In this document: positions 9,791 through 17,561 of the stretch, one piece after another | Position numbering within the stretch: position 1 is the stretch's first letter | Layout of the letters: each line of letters opens with the position of its first letter | Origin: Roseiarcus sp963798015 | Lineage (GTDB): Bacteria > Pseudomonadota > Alphaproteobacteria > Rhizobiales > Beijerinckiaceae | Length of the DNA: 64,000 bases | Reading direction: 5' to 3' | NCBI GenBank assembly: GCA_963798015.1 | Contig: CAWCSA010000005.1 | Span: 372,001-436,000 of the forward strand | Made by a program: the position numbers and the translations under genes | Notes under the pieces: generated by a model | What the model was told of the DNA's origin: nothing | What the model saw: only the letters and a program-made list of their open reading frames with translations | Database searches by the model: none

Positions 9791-11011
9791 GTGTCGGTGC
9801 TTGAACCGTCGGACGCGAAGCAAATAGCGGAGATGATTTCCTGGGTCGTCGCCGAGGGCGATACGCTCGAAATCGTCGCGGGCGGCACGAAGCGCGCGCT
9901 CGGCCGACCGATGAAGACCGACCACGTCCTCGACGTTTCGCGGCTCGCAGGAATCGTTGAATACGAGGCCGCTGAACTTGTCTTGACGGTGCAGGCGGGC
10001 GAGCCGCTCTCCTCGATCAACGCTGAGCTTGCGAAAAAGCGTCAGATGCTGGCCTTTGAGCCGCCGGACTGGCGCGCGCTTCTCGGCTCGGAAGGCGAGC
10101 CGACGCTCGGCGGCGTGATCGCTTGCAATCTGGCCGGATCGCGGCGCGTGCGCGCAGGATCGGCGCGGGACTACATCCTCGGGTTTTCCGCCGTGAACGG
10201 CTTCGGCGAAATCTGGAAGGCCGGCGGCAAGGTCGTCAAGAACGTCACCGGCTACGACATGTGCAAGCTGCAAGCAGGCGCCTATGGCACGTTGTCGGCG
10301 CTGACCGAGCTCACCGTCAAAGTCATGCCGAAACCCGAGACCTCATGCACCATCGTGCTCCACGGTCTCGCCGATGAGGTCGCGATCCCGACTTTGGCGG
10401 ATGCCCTGAACTCGCCCCTCGAGGTTTCCGGCGCCGCGCATTTGCCGGCCTCCGCAGCGCGCCGTTCGAAGGTGAGCGCTGTGGCGGCGGGCCTCGGCGC
10501 CGCGACGGTTATGCGCTTGGAAGGCCCGCGGCCGTCAGTCGTCTACCGGACCACGGCCCTCGAATCGCTGGTCGGGCGCGGCCTGCGTCTCAACGAAGCG
10601 GAGACTGAGGCTTTCTGGTCGGAGGTCGGCGCCGTTCAGCCGTTTCTCGCCCAAGGGTCGCGCATCGTTTGGCGGCTCTGCCCCACGCCAAGCCACGCGC
10701 CATCCGTCGCTCATTCGATTCTGTCCGCGCTGCAATCCGCGGAATTTTACTTCGATTGGGGCGGCGGACTGATCTGGTTGAGCCTTGATTCCGAAGAAGC
10801 GGGGCCAGACGCCGGCGCCGGCATCGTTCGTCCGGTGGTTAAAACGGCGGGTGGACACGCCACCCTGGTCGTGGCGCCGGAAGCCATTCGCGCCTCGGTG
10901 CCGGTGTTCGAGCCCTTGAGAGCCGGCCTTGCTCAGCTGACCGCACGCGTGAAGAGCGGATTTGACCCTCGCGGCGTCCTCAATCCCGGACGCATGCAGG
11001 AAGGCCCCTGA
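9791..11011 (+). CDS. glcE: Glycolate oxidase subunit GlcE
   Basis: 406 residues, second FAD-binding subunit of glycolate oxidase. It starts with GTG at 9791. The PCMH domain shows IVAGGTKRALGRP, then GEPTLGGVIACNLAGSRRVRAGSARD and GGKVVKNVTGYDMCKL, which is the GlcE signature. It ends RGVLNPGRMQEGP. The stop codon shares one base with the glcF start (TGATG), implying translational coupling. It is required with GlcD and GlcF for activity. Confidence 0.93.
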   Translation: MSVLEPSDAKQIAEMISWVVAEGDTLEIVAGGTKRALGRPMKTDHVLDVSRLAGIVEYEAAELVLTVQAGEPLSSINAELAKKRQMLAFEPPDWRALLGSEGEPTLGGVIACNLAGSRRVRAGSARDYILGFSAVNGFGEIWKAGGKVVKNVTGYDMCKLQAGAYGTLSALTELTVKVMPKPETSCTIVLHGLADEVAIPTLADALNSPLEVSGAAHLPASAARRSKVSAVAAGLGAATVMRLEGPRPSVVYRTTALESLVGRGLRLNEAETEAFWSEVGAVQPFLAQGSRIVWRLCPTPSHAPSVAHSILSALQSAEFYFDWGGGLIWLSLDSEEAGPDAGAGIVRPVVKTAGGHATLVVAPEAIRASVPVFEPLRAGLAQLTARVKSGFDPRGVLNPGRMQEGP

Positions 11012-12294
11012 TGCAGACGAATTTCACCGCCGCGCAACTGGCCGATCCCGCAGTCAACGCATCCGAAAAGATCTTGCGCGCCTGCGTGCATTGCGGGTTC
11101 TGCACCGCGACTTGCCCGACTTACGTGCTGCTCGGCGACGAGCTCGACAGCCCGAGGGGGCGCATCTACCTGATCAAGGACATGCTCGAGAACGACCGCC
11201 CGGCCACACCGGAGGTCGTCAAGCATATCGACCGCTGCCTCTCGTGCCTCTCCTGCATGACGACCTGCCCGTCGGGCGTCAATTACATGCACCTTGTCGA
11301 CCATGCCCGGCAACATATCGAGAAGACGTACAAGCGGCCGTGGTTCGACAGATTGTTGCGGCACGCCTTCGGGATCGTGCTGCCGAACCCCAAGCTGTTT
11401 CGCGCATCGATGTGGCTGGCGCGCCTGGGCGCGCCGTTCGCGGGATTACTGCCCGCGCAGCTGAAAGCAGCACTCGCGCTCGTTCCCTCGAGGCTGCCGA
11501 GTGCTTCGCCTGCCGACAAGCCGCGGGTGTTCAAGAGCGAGGGGGCGCGGACCCGTCGCGTTGCGCTTTTGAACGGGTGCGCCCAACAAGTTCTGGCGCC
11601 GCAAATCAATGAGGCGACGATCCGGCTTTTGACCCGACATGGCTGCGACGTTGTCGTCGCCGCGGGCGCAGGATGCTGCGGCGCGCTCACCCATCATCTC
11701 GGACAAGACGCGCACGAATACGCGCGCGCCAACATTCTCTCCTGGACGAAAGAGATCGCGGGCGGCGGACTCGATGCGATCGTCATCAACGCATCGGGAT
11801 GCGGCACGACGGTCAAAGACTATGGGTTCATGTTCCGCAACGATCCCGAGCTCGCCGAGCCCGCCCGGATCGTTTCCTCGCTGACGCGAGACATCACGGA
11901 ACTCATGAGCGAGATCGGGCTGCAGGCTCACGTCAATCCGACAGGGCAGCGCGTCGCCTACCATAGCGCCTGCTCGCTGCAGCACGGGCAGCAGATCCGC
12001 GAGCAGCCGAAGCGGCTGTTGAAGCAAGCGGGGTTCATCGTGCTTGACCCGCCCGAGGGGCACCTCTGCTGCGGCTCGGCCGGCACTTACAACCTGCTGC
12101 AGCCGGAGATCGCCCGCCGGCTGCGTGATCGAAAGCTTGCGAATATCGGCGCGACCTCACCCGATCTTATCGCCGCCGGCAACATCGGCTGCCTCACTCA
12201 GATCGCGAGCGGAACGAAGGTGCCCGTCGTCCACACAGTCGAGCTTCTCGATTGGGCGACGGGGGGGCCGAGGCCTAAGGCGAGCGTTGGGTGA
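11011..12294 (+). CDS. glcF: Glycolate oxidase iron-sulfur subunit GlcF
   Basis: 427 residues. Two ferredoxin-type motifs near the N-terminus, CVHCGFCTATCP (Cys25, 28, 31, 35) and CLSCLSCMTTCP, bind [4Fe-4S] clusters. Two CCG-type domains follow, around GAGCCGALTHH and HLCCGSAGTYN. This subunit takes electrons from GlcD/GlcE to the membrane quinone pool. It is the last gene of the glxR-gck-glcDEF run. No glyoxylate carboligase (gcl) or malate synthase (glcB) is in the window, so glyoxylate may instead enter the serine cycle. Confidence 0.94.
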   Translation: MQTNFTAAQLADPAVNASEKILRACVHCGFCTATCPTYVLLGDELDSPRGRIYLIKDMLENDRPATPEVVKHIDRCLSCLSCMTTCPSGVNYMHLVDHARQHIEKTYKRPWFDRLLRHAFGIVLPNPKLFRASMWLARLGAPFAGLLPAQLKAALALVPSRLPSASPADKPRVFKSEGARTRRVALLNGCAQQVLAPQINEATIRLLTRHGCDVVVAAGAGCCGALTHHLGQDAHEYARANILSWTKEIAGGGLDAIVINASGCGTTVKDYGFMFRNDPELAEPARIVSSLTRDITELMSEIGLQAHVNPTGQRVAYHSACSLQHGQQIREQPKRLLKQAGFIVLDPPEGHLCCGSAGTYNLLQPEIARRLRDRKLANIGATSPDLIAAGNIGCLTQIASGTKVPVVHTVELLDWATGGPRPKASVG

Positions 12295-12594
12295 TCCGCA
12301 TCGATATTCCCCGCGGAGATCGTCGATCGTGCGTGGCCCTTCATGCTGCCGTATGATCGAGTCTGCCGGATGTCGAGCGATTCTCAAACGTAGCAATCAA
12401 ATACCGTCTCAATTGTGTATTATAATCCTCCGCGATCCGACGCCCCATACGTCGGGCTACGGCCCGTTTTTGCGAGGCGGAACTAAACGGGGTCGTAACC
12501 CACTGATTCCATTAGGGGGCGCCGGTAAAATTGCGGCTAGGCTTAAGGACGCCCCTCCGCTGGGCGCTTCATGCCTCGCAAGAACGCGAGCCTC
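12295..12594. terminator. Spacer with a rho-independent terminator at 12453-12471
   Basis: CGGGC, loop TACG, GCCCG (12453-12466) is followed directly by TTTTT (12467-12471). The C-TACG-G turn is a stable UNCG-type tetraloop. It sits about 160 bases after the glcF stop and is placed to end the glycolate transcript. The rest of this 300-base spacer shows nothing else I recognise. Confidence 0.6.
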
Positions 12595-13395
12595 TCAGCG
12601 GGAGGCGCCGCTCAGCGCATCGTGCAGCAGCATCTCGGTTAGCGCGTCCGGCGCGAGGATCATGGCGTCGTGGCCGGTCGCGAGCTCCAGATAGATCCAG
12701 CCAGGTTGCGCCTTTACCCATTGCCGCTCAGGCGCCATCGCCTGATATGCCGGCTTCGTGCAGGCGATGTAGGTTGCTGGGCGGCCTGCTCCGAGAGGGC
12801 GCTTCAACTCCAGCGAATCTTCATAAGTTTTGATTGGATGAGGCTTGAGCCGGCTTGCGACGCACGTGGCGTCCTCCACATCATTGATGCCGAAGGCGCT
12901 CGGCGGAGGCGGCGGCATCGCGAGGGTCTCGCCAAAAAGGCCAGACGTCTTAATCGCCCCCGCCTTGCGCGCCTCGACCATCTCGGGCGGAAGTTGGCTG
13001 AAAGGCGACTGGCCCGATTGCAACAGCAACGCGTCGAGGAAAACGAGACGGCGGATGCGGTCGGCCCGTGCCTCCGCCACGCCGCCGATCACAGCGCCGC
13101 CAAAAGAGTGGCCGACGAGAACCACGTCGCTCAGATCCTCCATGTCGAGAGTCGAGACCACGTCCTCGACATGGGTCGCAAGCCCGACATTCGGAGCGAT
13201 TAGATGAGCGCGGTCGCCAAGGCCGGTCAACGTCGGTGTGAACACACGGTGGCCCGCAGCCCGCAAGCGCTCGGCGACCTTTCCCCAGCACCAGCCGCCA
13301 TGCCACGCGCCATGCACCAGCACATAGGGCGGCCGCTTTTCTGCTCGTGCAGGATGCGGCGTGGAGCGCGCGGAGGCGCTATTCGTCGTGCTCAT
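12595..13395 (-). CDS. Alpha/beta-hydrolase (EstC/hydroxynitrile-lyase-like)
   Basis: 266 residues. After a short polar N-terminus it shows FVLVHGAWHGGWCW-type spacing (here YVLVHGAWHGGWCW, oxyanion region), the nucleophile elbow GHSFGG with Ser as catalytic residue, and a late GHDAM supplying the catalytic His. This layout is the small plant-esterase/salicylate-esterase-like group of alpha/beta hydrolases. It may be a carboxylesterase; the substrate cannot be told. A run of five prolines interrupts the cap region. It is convergent with the glycolate operon and lies 91 bases from the next minus-strand gene. Confidence 0.75.
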   Translation of the reverse strand: MSTTNSASARSTPHPARAEKRPPYVLVHGAWHGGWCWGKVAERLRAAGHRVFTPTLTGLGDRAHLIAPNVGLATHVEDVVSTLDMEDLSDVVLVGHSFGGAVIGGVAEARADRIRRLVFLDALLLQSGQSPFSQLPPEMVEARKAGAIKTSGLFGETLAMPPPPPSAFGINDVEDATCVASRLKPHPIKTYEDSLELKRPLGAGRPATYIACTKPAYQAMAPERQWVKAQPGWIYLELATGHDAMILAPDALTEMLLHDALSGASR

Positions 13396-13486
13396 TGCAT
13401 AGCCCTTGTCACCTTGCTTTGCGGGTTCCGCAGCGGCCTACCGAACGCGCGGCGCTTAGCCAAGAGGGCGGAGCTTCTCTCTTCGA

Positions 13487-14593
13487 TCAACTTGTCGCAA
13501 GGTGCGGCTGACGTTGCGCCTGCTGCACGGCTTGCAGATTCGCCTGCCGCACACGCTCCGCCTCCTCGTCGAACAGGAAGGTCAGGAACACATAGCGGCG
13601 TCCGCGCGTCACGCGCGACACTTCATGGAGAATCGAAGCGGAGAATACGATTGCAGTTCCGGGCGCGGCCTTGAAGGTTCGAGGGCTGTATTCGGGAAAG
13701 GAAATCTCGCCGCCCTCGAAGTCTGCGTTGAGATTGATCGAGACCGCGAACCGGCGGTGCGCGATTGCGATCCCTGTGTCGTCGCGATGGGGACCGAAAT
13801 GTCCTCCGGTCTCGGCATCGTAGCGCGCAACGAGGTCGCGTTCGATCCGGGTCGGACGCATCTGAAACGCCTTCCTGATCTCCGGGCAGATCCTTCGCCC
13901 GATGCGCGCCCTCAGGTTGGCGATGAGCGTGGCGTCGGTCAGATGAAAATCGCGGCGGCGTTTCCAGCTGTTGTCGAAATTCTCGACTGACCGCCCGCCT
14001 TGATCCTGCATGAAGCCGCTCTCCTTGCCGCCGCTCTGCTCGAAGCAGGCAATGAGATGGGCGCAGAGCTCGGGCTCGAATATATCGGCCAGAGTGAGAA
14101 TCGGCGCTGCAGCGGAGGGCGCGAAACCCGGGTTTGGCCGCGTCGATCGACTCAAATCGCTCAGCACCCGATTGGCCTGGCCTAGAGGGGCGACGTCGAC
14201 GACGCGCAGCATCGGGTCGAGGATGACGAGGGATTGGTCGGCGCCGAAAGCGCGCGCCATCTCGCCGCCGTCCCACAGGAACACGATCGAGGGAAATCGG
14301 GCTTCCAGCGCGATCCCTGCCCTCACGCCAGATTCGGCGACGACGGCGAAGAATGCGGCCTTGGCCTCGTCGACCAGGCGCCTTTTGGCCGAGAGCGCCG
14401 CGAGCGCGGCTTCCGCCGCTGGATTGGCGGCCCATCCTAGGAAGGCGAGCACGATGGAGCGCCCCGGGAAGGGATCGAAGGCCAACTGATGGCGGCCTGA
14501 ATTGAGGAGAAAGGCGCTGTCGCCTGGTTGGGCGCCGGGCTTCAGCGCAAAGTCGCGTTGTTCGGGCATCGATTTCCCCGTCGAGTGCGCCAT
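13487..14593 (-). CDS. Peroxiredoxin-like domain fused to a 2OG-Fe(II) oxygenase
   Basis: 368 residues in two parts. Residues about 15-150 have the thioredoxin/peroxiredoxin fold pattern (GDSAFLLNSGRHQL, FPGRSIVLAFLG, FPSIVFLWD, ILDP) but carry no cysteine where the peroxidatic Cys would be. Residues about 165-345 form a prolyl-4-hydroxylase-type double-stranded beta-helix. The iron ligands are His269 and Asp271 (GPHRDDTG) and His323 (ILHEVSRV), with Arg332/333 for 2-oxoglutarate. It would hydroxylate a protein or small substrate in the cytoplasm. The start is ATG 14593; Met9 (MPEQRDF) is an alternative. It is divergent from the ftsQ region. Confidence 0.8.
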   Translation of the reverse strand: MAHSTGKSMPEQRDFALKPGAQPGDSAFLLNSGRHQLAFDPFPGRSIVLAFLGWAANPAAEAALAALSAKRRLVDEAKAAFFAVVAESGVRAGIALEARFPSIVFLWDGGEMARAFGADQSLVILDPMLRVVDVAPLGQANRVLSDLSRSTRPNPGFAPSAAAPILTLADIFEPELCAHLIACFEQSGGKESGFMQDQGGRSVENFDNSWKRRRDFHLTDATLIANLRARIGRRICPEIRKAFQMRPTRIERDLVARYDAETGGHFGPHRDDTGIAIAHRRFAVSINLNADFEGGEISFPEYSPRTFKAAPGTAIVFSASILHEVSRVTRGRRYVFLTFLFDEEAERVRQANLQAVQQAQRQPHLATS

Positions 14594-15209
14594 GGGCTCG
14601 CCACAAGCTGGCAGGCGGACGTTAGGGGGAAAAGCTTAATCCCTGCGGACAATCCGGCCTCGCGCCGCCGCTTTTCCGCCCCCCAATTCGCTGAGGTTAA
14701 CGCATCGTTAAGCCCTTGGACTTAATCGTGCTTTAACCTTGCGTCGGCGCGCAATCTTTGGGGAATCGGCGGGCGATGAAGCCACTCGCGGTCATGGGAT
14801 ACAGACCGGCGGACCGAGCGCGCGGCGCGCCTTGGTGCGAATCACGGCCGTTCCGGTTCGCCATGCGGCCATTCGCCCTCAACTATCGCGGTCGAGCTTC
14901 CCAAACGTTCGCGGAAAATGACGCAAAAGAACTCAAGGAACGACTCGTACGCCATCCCGTCGAGGATTCTTAAACCGAATATTTACTATAACGCCCACAA
15001 CTTCGCCCCGGGGCCACTCGCCCCGAGTTGTCGCGGCAGGAACCCCGACAGTTTTTATCCGCAGGGCCGCGGGCGATGAAGGCGAAGTCGTCGATCTCTC
15101 AGTCAACACCCGGGCGGCCCCGGCGGCATCTTCGCGCCTGCGGGAGGGGACAGCCCATGCGGGCCGTTGTGTTGAAGCAGCCGGACTCCCGGATCGTGGA
15201 GGGCGGGTC
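14594..15209. other. 616-base spacer upstream of ftsQ
   Basis: In most alphaproteobacteria murB and ddl lie directly upstream of ftsQ. Here there is only non-coding DNA containing the two CtrA-type boxes listed next. Short open frames (for example at 14758-14973) lack a ribosome site and recognisable family features, and I do not call them. Confidence 0.5.
14697..14736. promoter_or_regulatory. Two tandem CtrA-type boxes (TTAA-N7-TTAA)
   Basis: TTAA-CGCATCG-TTAA occupies 14697-14711 and TTAA-TCGTGCT-TTAA occupies 14722-14736. Both match the alphaproteobacterial CtrA consensus TTAA-N7-TTAA exactly and lie 25 bases apart. They are about 475 bases upstream of ftsQ and about 105 bases upstream of the divergent oxygenase gene. 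CtrA control of ftsQA/ftsZ is established in Caulobacter; its use here is inferred. Confidence 0.6.
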
Positions 15210-16148
15210 TTGCGGCGATTGACCGAAATGCTCGGATGGGGACAGGCGCGGCATTCGCTGGCCGGGGCTGCCAACGATGCGCCCCCGCCCAAAGTGCTGC
15301 TGCGCGCCGAACGGGCGACGAGGGCGTCGCTGAGATGGCGCGCGCGGCTCGACCGTCCCGCGCCCCACAGGCTCGACATCGCGCTGACGGCCTTCGTCCT
15401 CCTCGGCGCGGCGCTGCTCGGCGCCGAGCGCGGGGGCCAGCTCGACGGAGTTATGCAGCAGACGAGTCATGCCGGCGATTGGCTCGCGCGGTCCGTCGGC
15501 CTTGGCGTCGCCGTTGTCACGGTTTCCGGCGCGACGCATATGAGCGAGGCCAGGATCCTCGCGATCGCAGGCATCGATGCGAGCCGATCTTTGCCGTTGT
15601 TCGACGTGACCCAGGCGAAGGCGAAGCTCGAGGCCGATCCGCTCGTCAAGCAGGCGAGTGTGCGCAAGCTGTACCCCAACCAGGTCGTCATCGAGATCGT
15701 CGAGCGCACGCCCTTCGCCGTCTGGCAAAAGGACGGAGACGTGAGCGCGATCGCCGCCGACGGCGCGCCGATCGACGATGTCGTCGACAGCCGCTACGCC
15801 GATCTCCCATTCGTGGTCGGCGAAGGCGCGAACGGGCGCGTGCGCGAATTTGTCGGGCTCTTGGACGCGATGGACGAATTGAAGCCGCGAGTCGAAGCGG
15901 GCGTCCTCGTCGATCAGCGGCGCTGGAACCTTCGGCTGAAGTCGGGCGTCGACGTCAAGCTGCCTGAAGACAATCCGCAAGCCGCGATCGCCGAGCTTCT
16001 TACCCTTCAACGGCAATCCCGGATTCTGGAAAAGGACGCGATGGCGTTCGACTTCCGCGTTCCGGGCAAGGTGTTCGTGCGGTTGACGGACGATGCGGCC
16101 GCCGCCTGGGCGGAAGCCCACGCGGCCAAAAAGGGCGCCCAGCCATGA
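15210..16148 (+). CDS. ftsQ: Cell division protein FtsQ
   Basis: 312 residues. Bitopic inner-membrane divisome protein that links early and late division proteins (FtsBL, FtsW/I). It has a basic cytoplasmic N-terminus, one membrane helix at about 50-72 (LTAFVLLGAALLG), and a periplasmic POTRA domain (VSGATHMSEARILAIAGI). The FtsQ domain follows, with VRKLYPNQVVIEIVERTPFAVWQ. The best start is TTG 15210, which has GGAGGG six bases upstream; ATG 15228 is the alternative. The end overlaps the ftsA start by four bases (ATGA). Confidence 0.92.
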   Translation: MRRLTEMLGWGQARHSLAGAANDAPPPKVLLRAERATRASLRWRARLDRPAPHRLDIALTAFVLLGAALLGAERGGQLDGVMQQTSHAGDWLARSVGLGVAVVTVSGATHMSEARILAIAGIDASRSLPLFDVTQAKAKLEADPLVKQASVRKLYPNQVVIEIVERTPFAVWQKDGDVSAIAADGAPIDDVVDSRYADLPFVVGEGANGRVREFVGLLDAMDELKPRVEAGVLVDQRRWNLRLKSGVDVKLPEDNPQAAIAELLTLQRQSRILEKDAMAFDFRVPGKVFVRLTDDAAAAWAEAHAAKKGAQP

Positions 16149-17465
16149 GCCTCAAATCGCTCGCTCCGCGCATGCGTCAGATTCCGGCGCGCAAGAGCGC
16201 CATTCTCTCGGTGCTCGACATCGGCGCTTCCAAGATCGTGTGCCTGATCGCGCGGTTGACTCCAATGGAGCCGTCCGAGGCTTTGCGCGGTCGAACCCAT
16301 CGCTGCAAGGTGCTCGGCATCGGCCATCAGCGCTCGAACGGCGTCAAGGGCGGCGCGGTGGTCGATCTTCATGCGGCGGAGCATGCCGTGCGCCTCGCTG
16401 TCGATGCGGCCGAGCGCATGGCGGGCGTCGAGGTCGGCGGCGTCATCATCAACATGTCCGGCGGGCGCCTCTCTTCGCGCCGTCACGGCGCGGATGCGAA
16501 GTTGCGTGGCAAGACCGTCGCCGAACACGACATCCATCATGTGCTCGAAGCTGCCGCCGCGGTGAACGCCGAGCCAGGGCGGACGATCCTGCACGCGCTT
16601 CCGACCATTTTCCGGCTCGAACTCGACCAGGGACGTTCGGGATCCGAAAGGCCTGGTCGGTCACGAACTCGGCCTCGATCTTCATCTCGCCACCTGTGAT
16701 TCGGCGGCCGCCCGCAATCTGATGCTGGTCGTCGAGCGTTGCCATTTGCGGGTCGAAGCGATGGTGGCGACGCCCTACGCGGCGGGCCTCTCGACGCTTG
16801 TCGACGACGAAGCGGAGCTCGGCGCGGCGGTCGTCGATTTCGGCGGCGGCTCGACGACGGTCGGGGTCTTCTCCGGCGGGCGGCTCATCCATGTCGACGC
16901 GGTCGCCCTTGGCGGCTTGCACGTGACGAGGGACATCGCGCGCGGTCTCAACGTTGCCGTCAGCGACGCTGAACGTCTCAAGACTTTGTACGGCGCCTGC
17001 ATCGCCTCGCCCTCCGACGATCGCGAAACCATCACCGTGCAGCAACTCGGCGACGACCAGGATCATCCGAGCCACCTGCCGAAGTCAGATCTTGTGCGAA
17101 TCATCCGTCCGCGGGTCGAGGAGATCCTCGAACTCGTGCGCGACCGGCTCAAGGCGTCAGGCTACGCCGCCCAGGCCGGCCGAAGACTGGTGATGACCGG
17201 AGGCGCCTGCCAGCTGACCGGGCTGCCGGAGCTGACACGCGCGACGCTCTCAAGCCAGGCTCGCGTCGGACGGCCGCTCGGGATCGAAGGCTTACCGGAA
17301 TCCGGCAAGAGCCCGTCCTTCGCCGCCGCGGTCGGCCTCATGATTTATCCGCAGATGGCCGGCCTCGAATATTTCGGAAGCACGCGCTCGAACGCTCATC
17401 ATCACCATCATGGCGATGCTGGCTATGCGGCGCGGGTCGGACGGTGGCTCAAGGACAGTTTTTAA
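16145..17465 (+). pseudogene. ftsA: Cell division protein FtsA, split by a one-base frameshift
   Basis: Actin-like ATPase that tethers FtsZ to the membrane. The first frame covers residues 1 to about 162, with LDIGASKIVCLIAR (phosphate 1) and SHS2-like GVIINMSGGRLSSR, ending PTIFRLELDQG. The continuation is in another frame from about 16634: VRDPKGLVGHELGLDLHL, then VDFGGGSTTVGVF (phosphate 2), MTGGACQLTG (adenosine motif) and an amphipathic tail GRWLKDSF. Removing one base in GGAC at 16631-16635 restores a full protein of about 439 residues. FtsA is normally needed for division, so a sequencing indel is more likely than real loss. A natural HHHHH run lies near the C-terminus. Confidence 0.88.
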
Positions 17466-17561
17466 GGCGCGTAATGGGCGCTCGCCGAAGGCAAGCGCGT
17501 GGGTGAAGGGAAAACACGCATTCCAATCGGCGCCGGCGGGCGTCCAACCAATGAGGCTAGC

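Noticed and set aside
8207..10273. Long open frame on the minus strand opposite glcD and glcE (688 codons)
   Set aside because: It is antisense to two clear glycolate oxidase genes, rich in Arg, His and Asp, and shows no family motif. High GC produces such antisense frames.
14758..14973. Possible small gene upstream of ftsQ
   Set aside because: No ribosome site or family pattern; it lies in a regulatory spacer.
17395..17415. HHHHH run near the FtsA C-terminus, like an affinity tag
   Set aside because: It lies inside the gene before the conserved amphipathic end and is coded as natural sequence; no vector DNA surrounds it.
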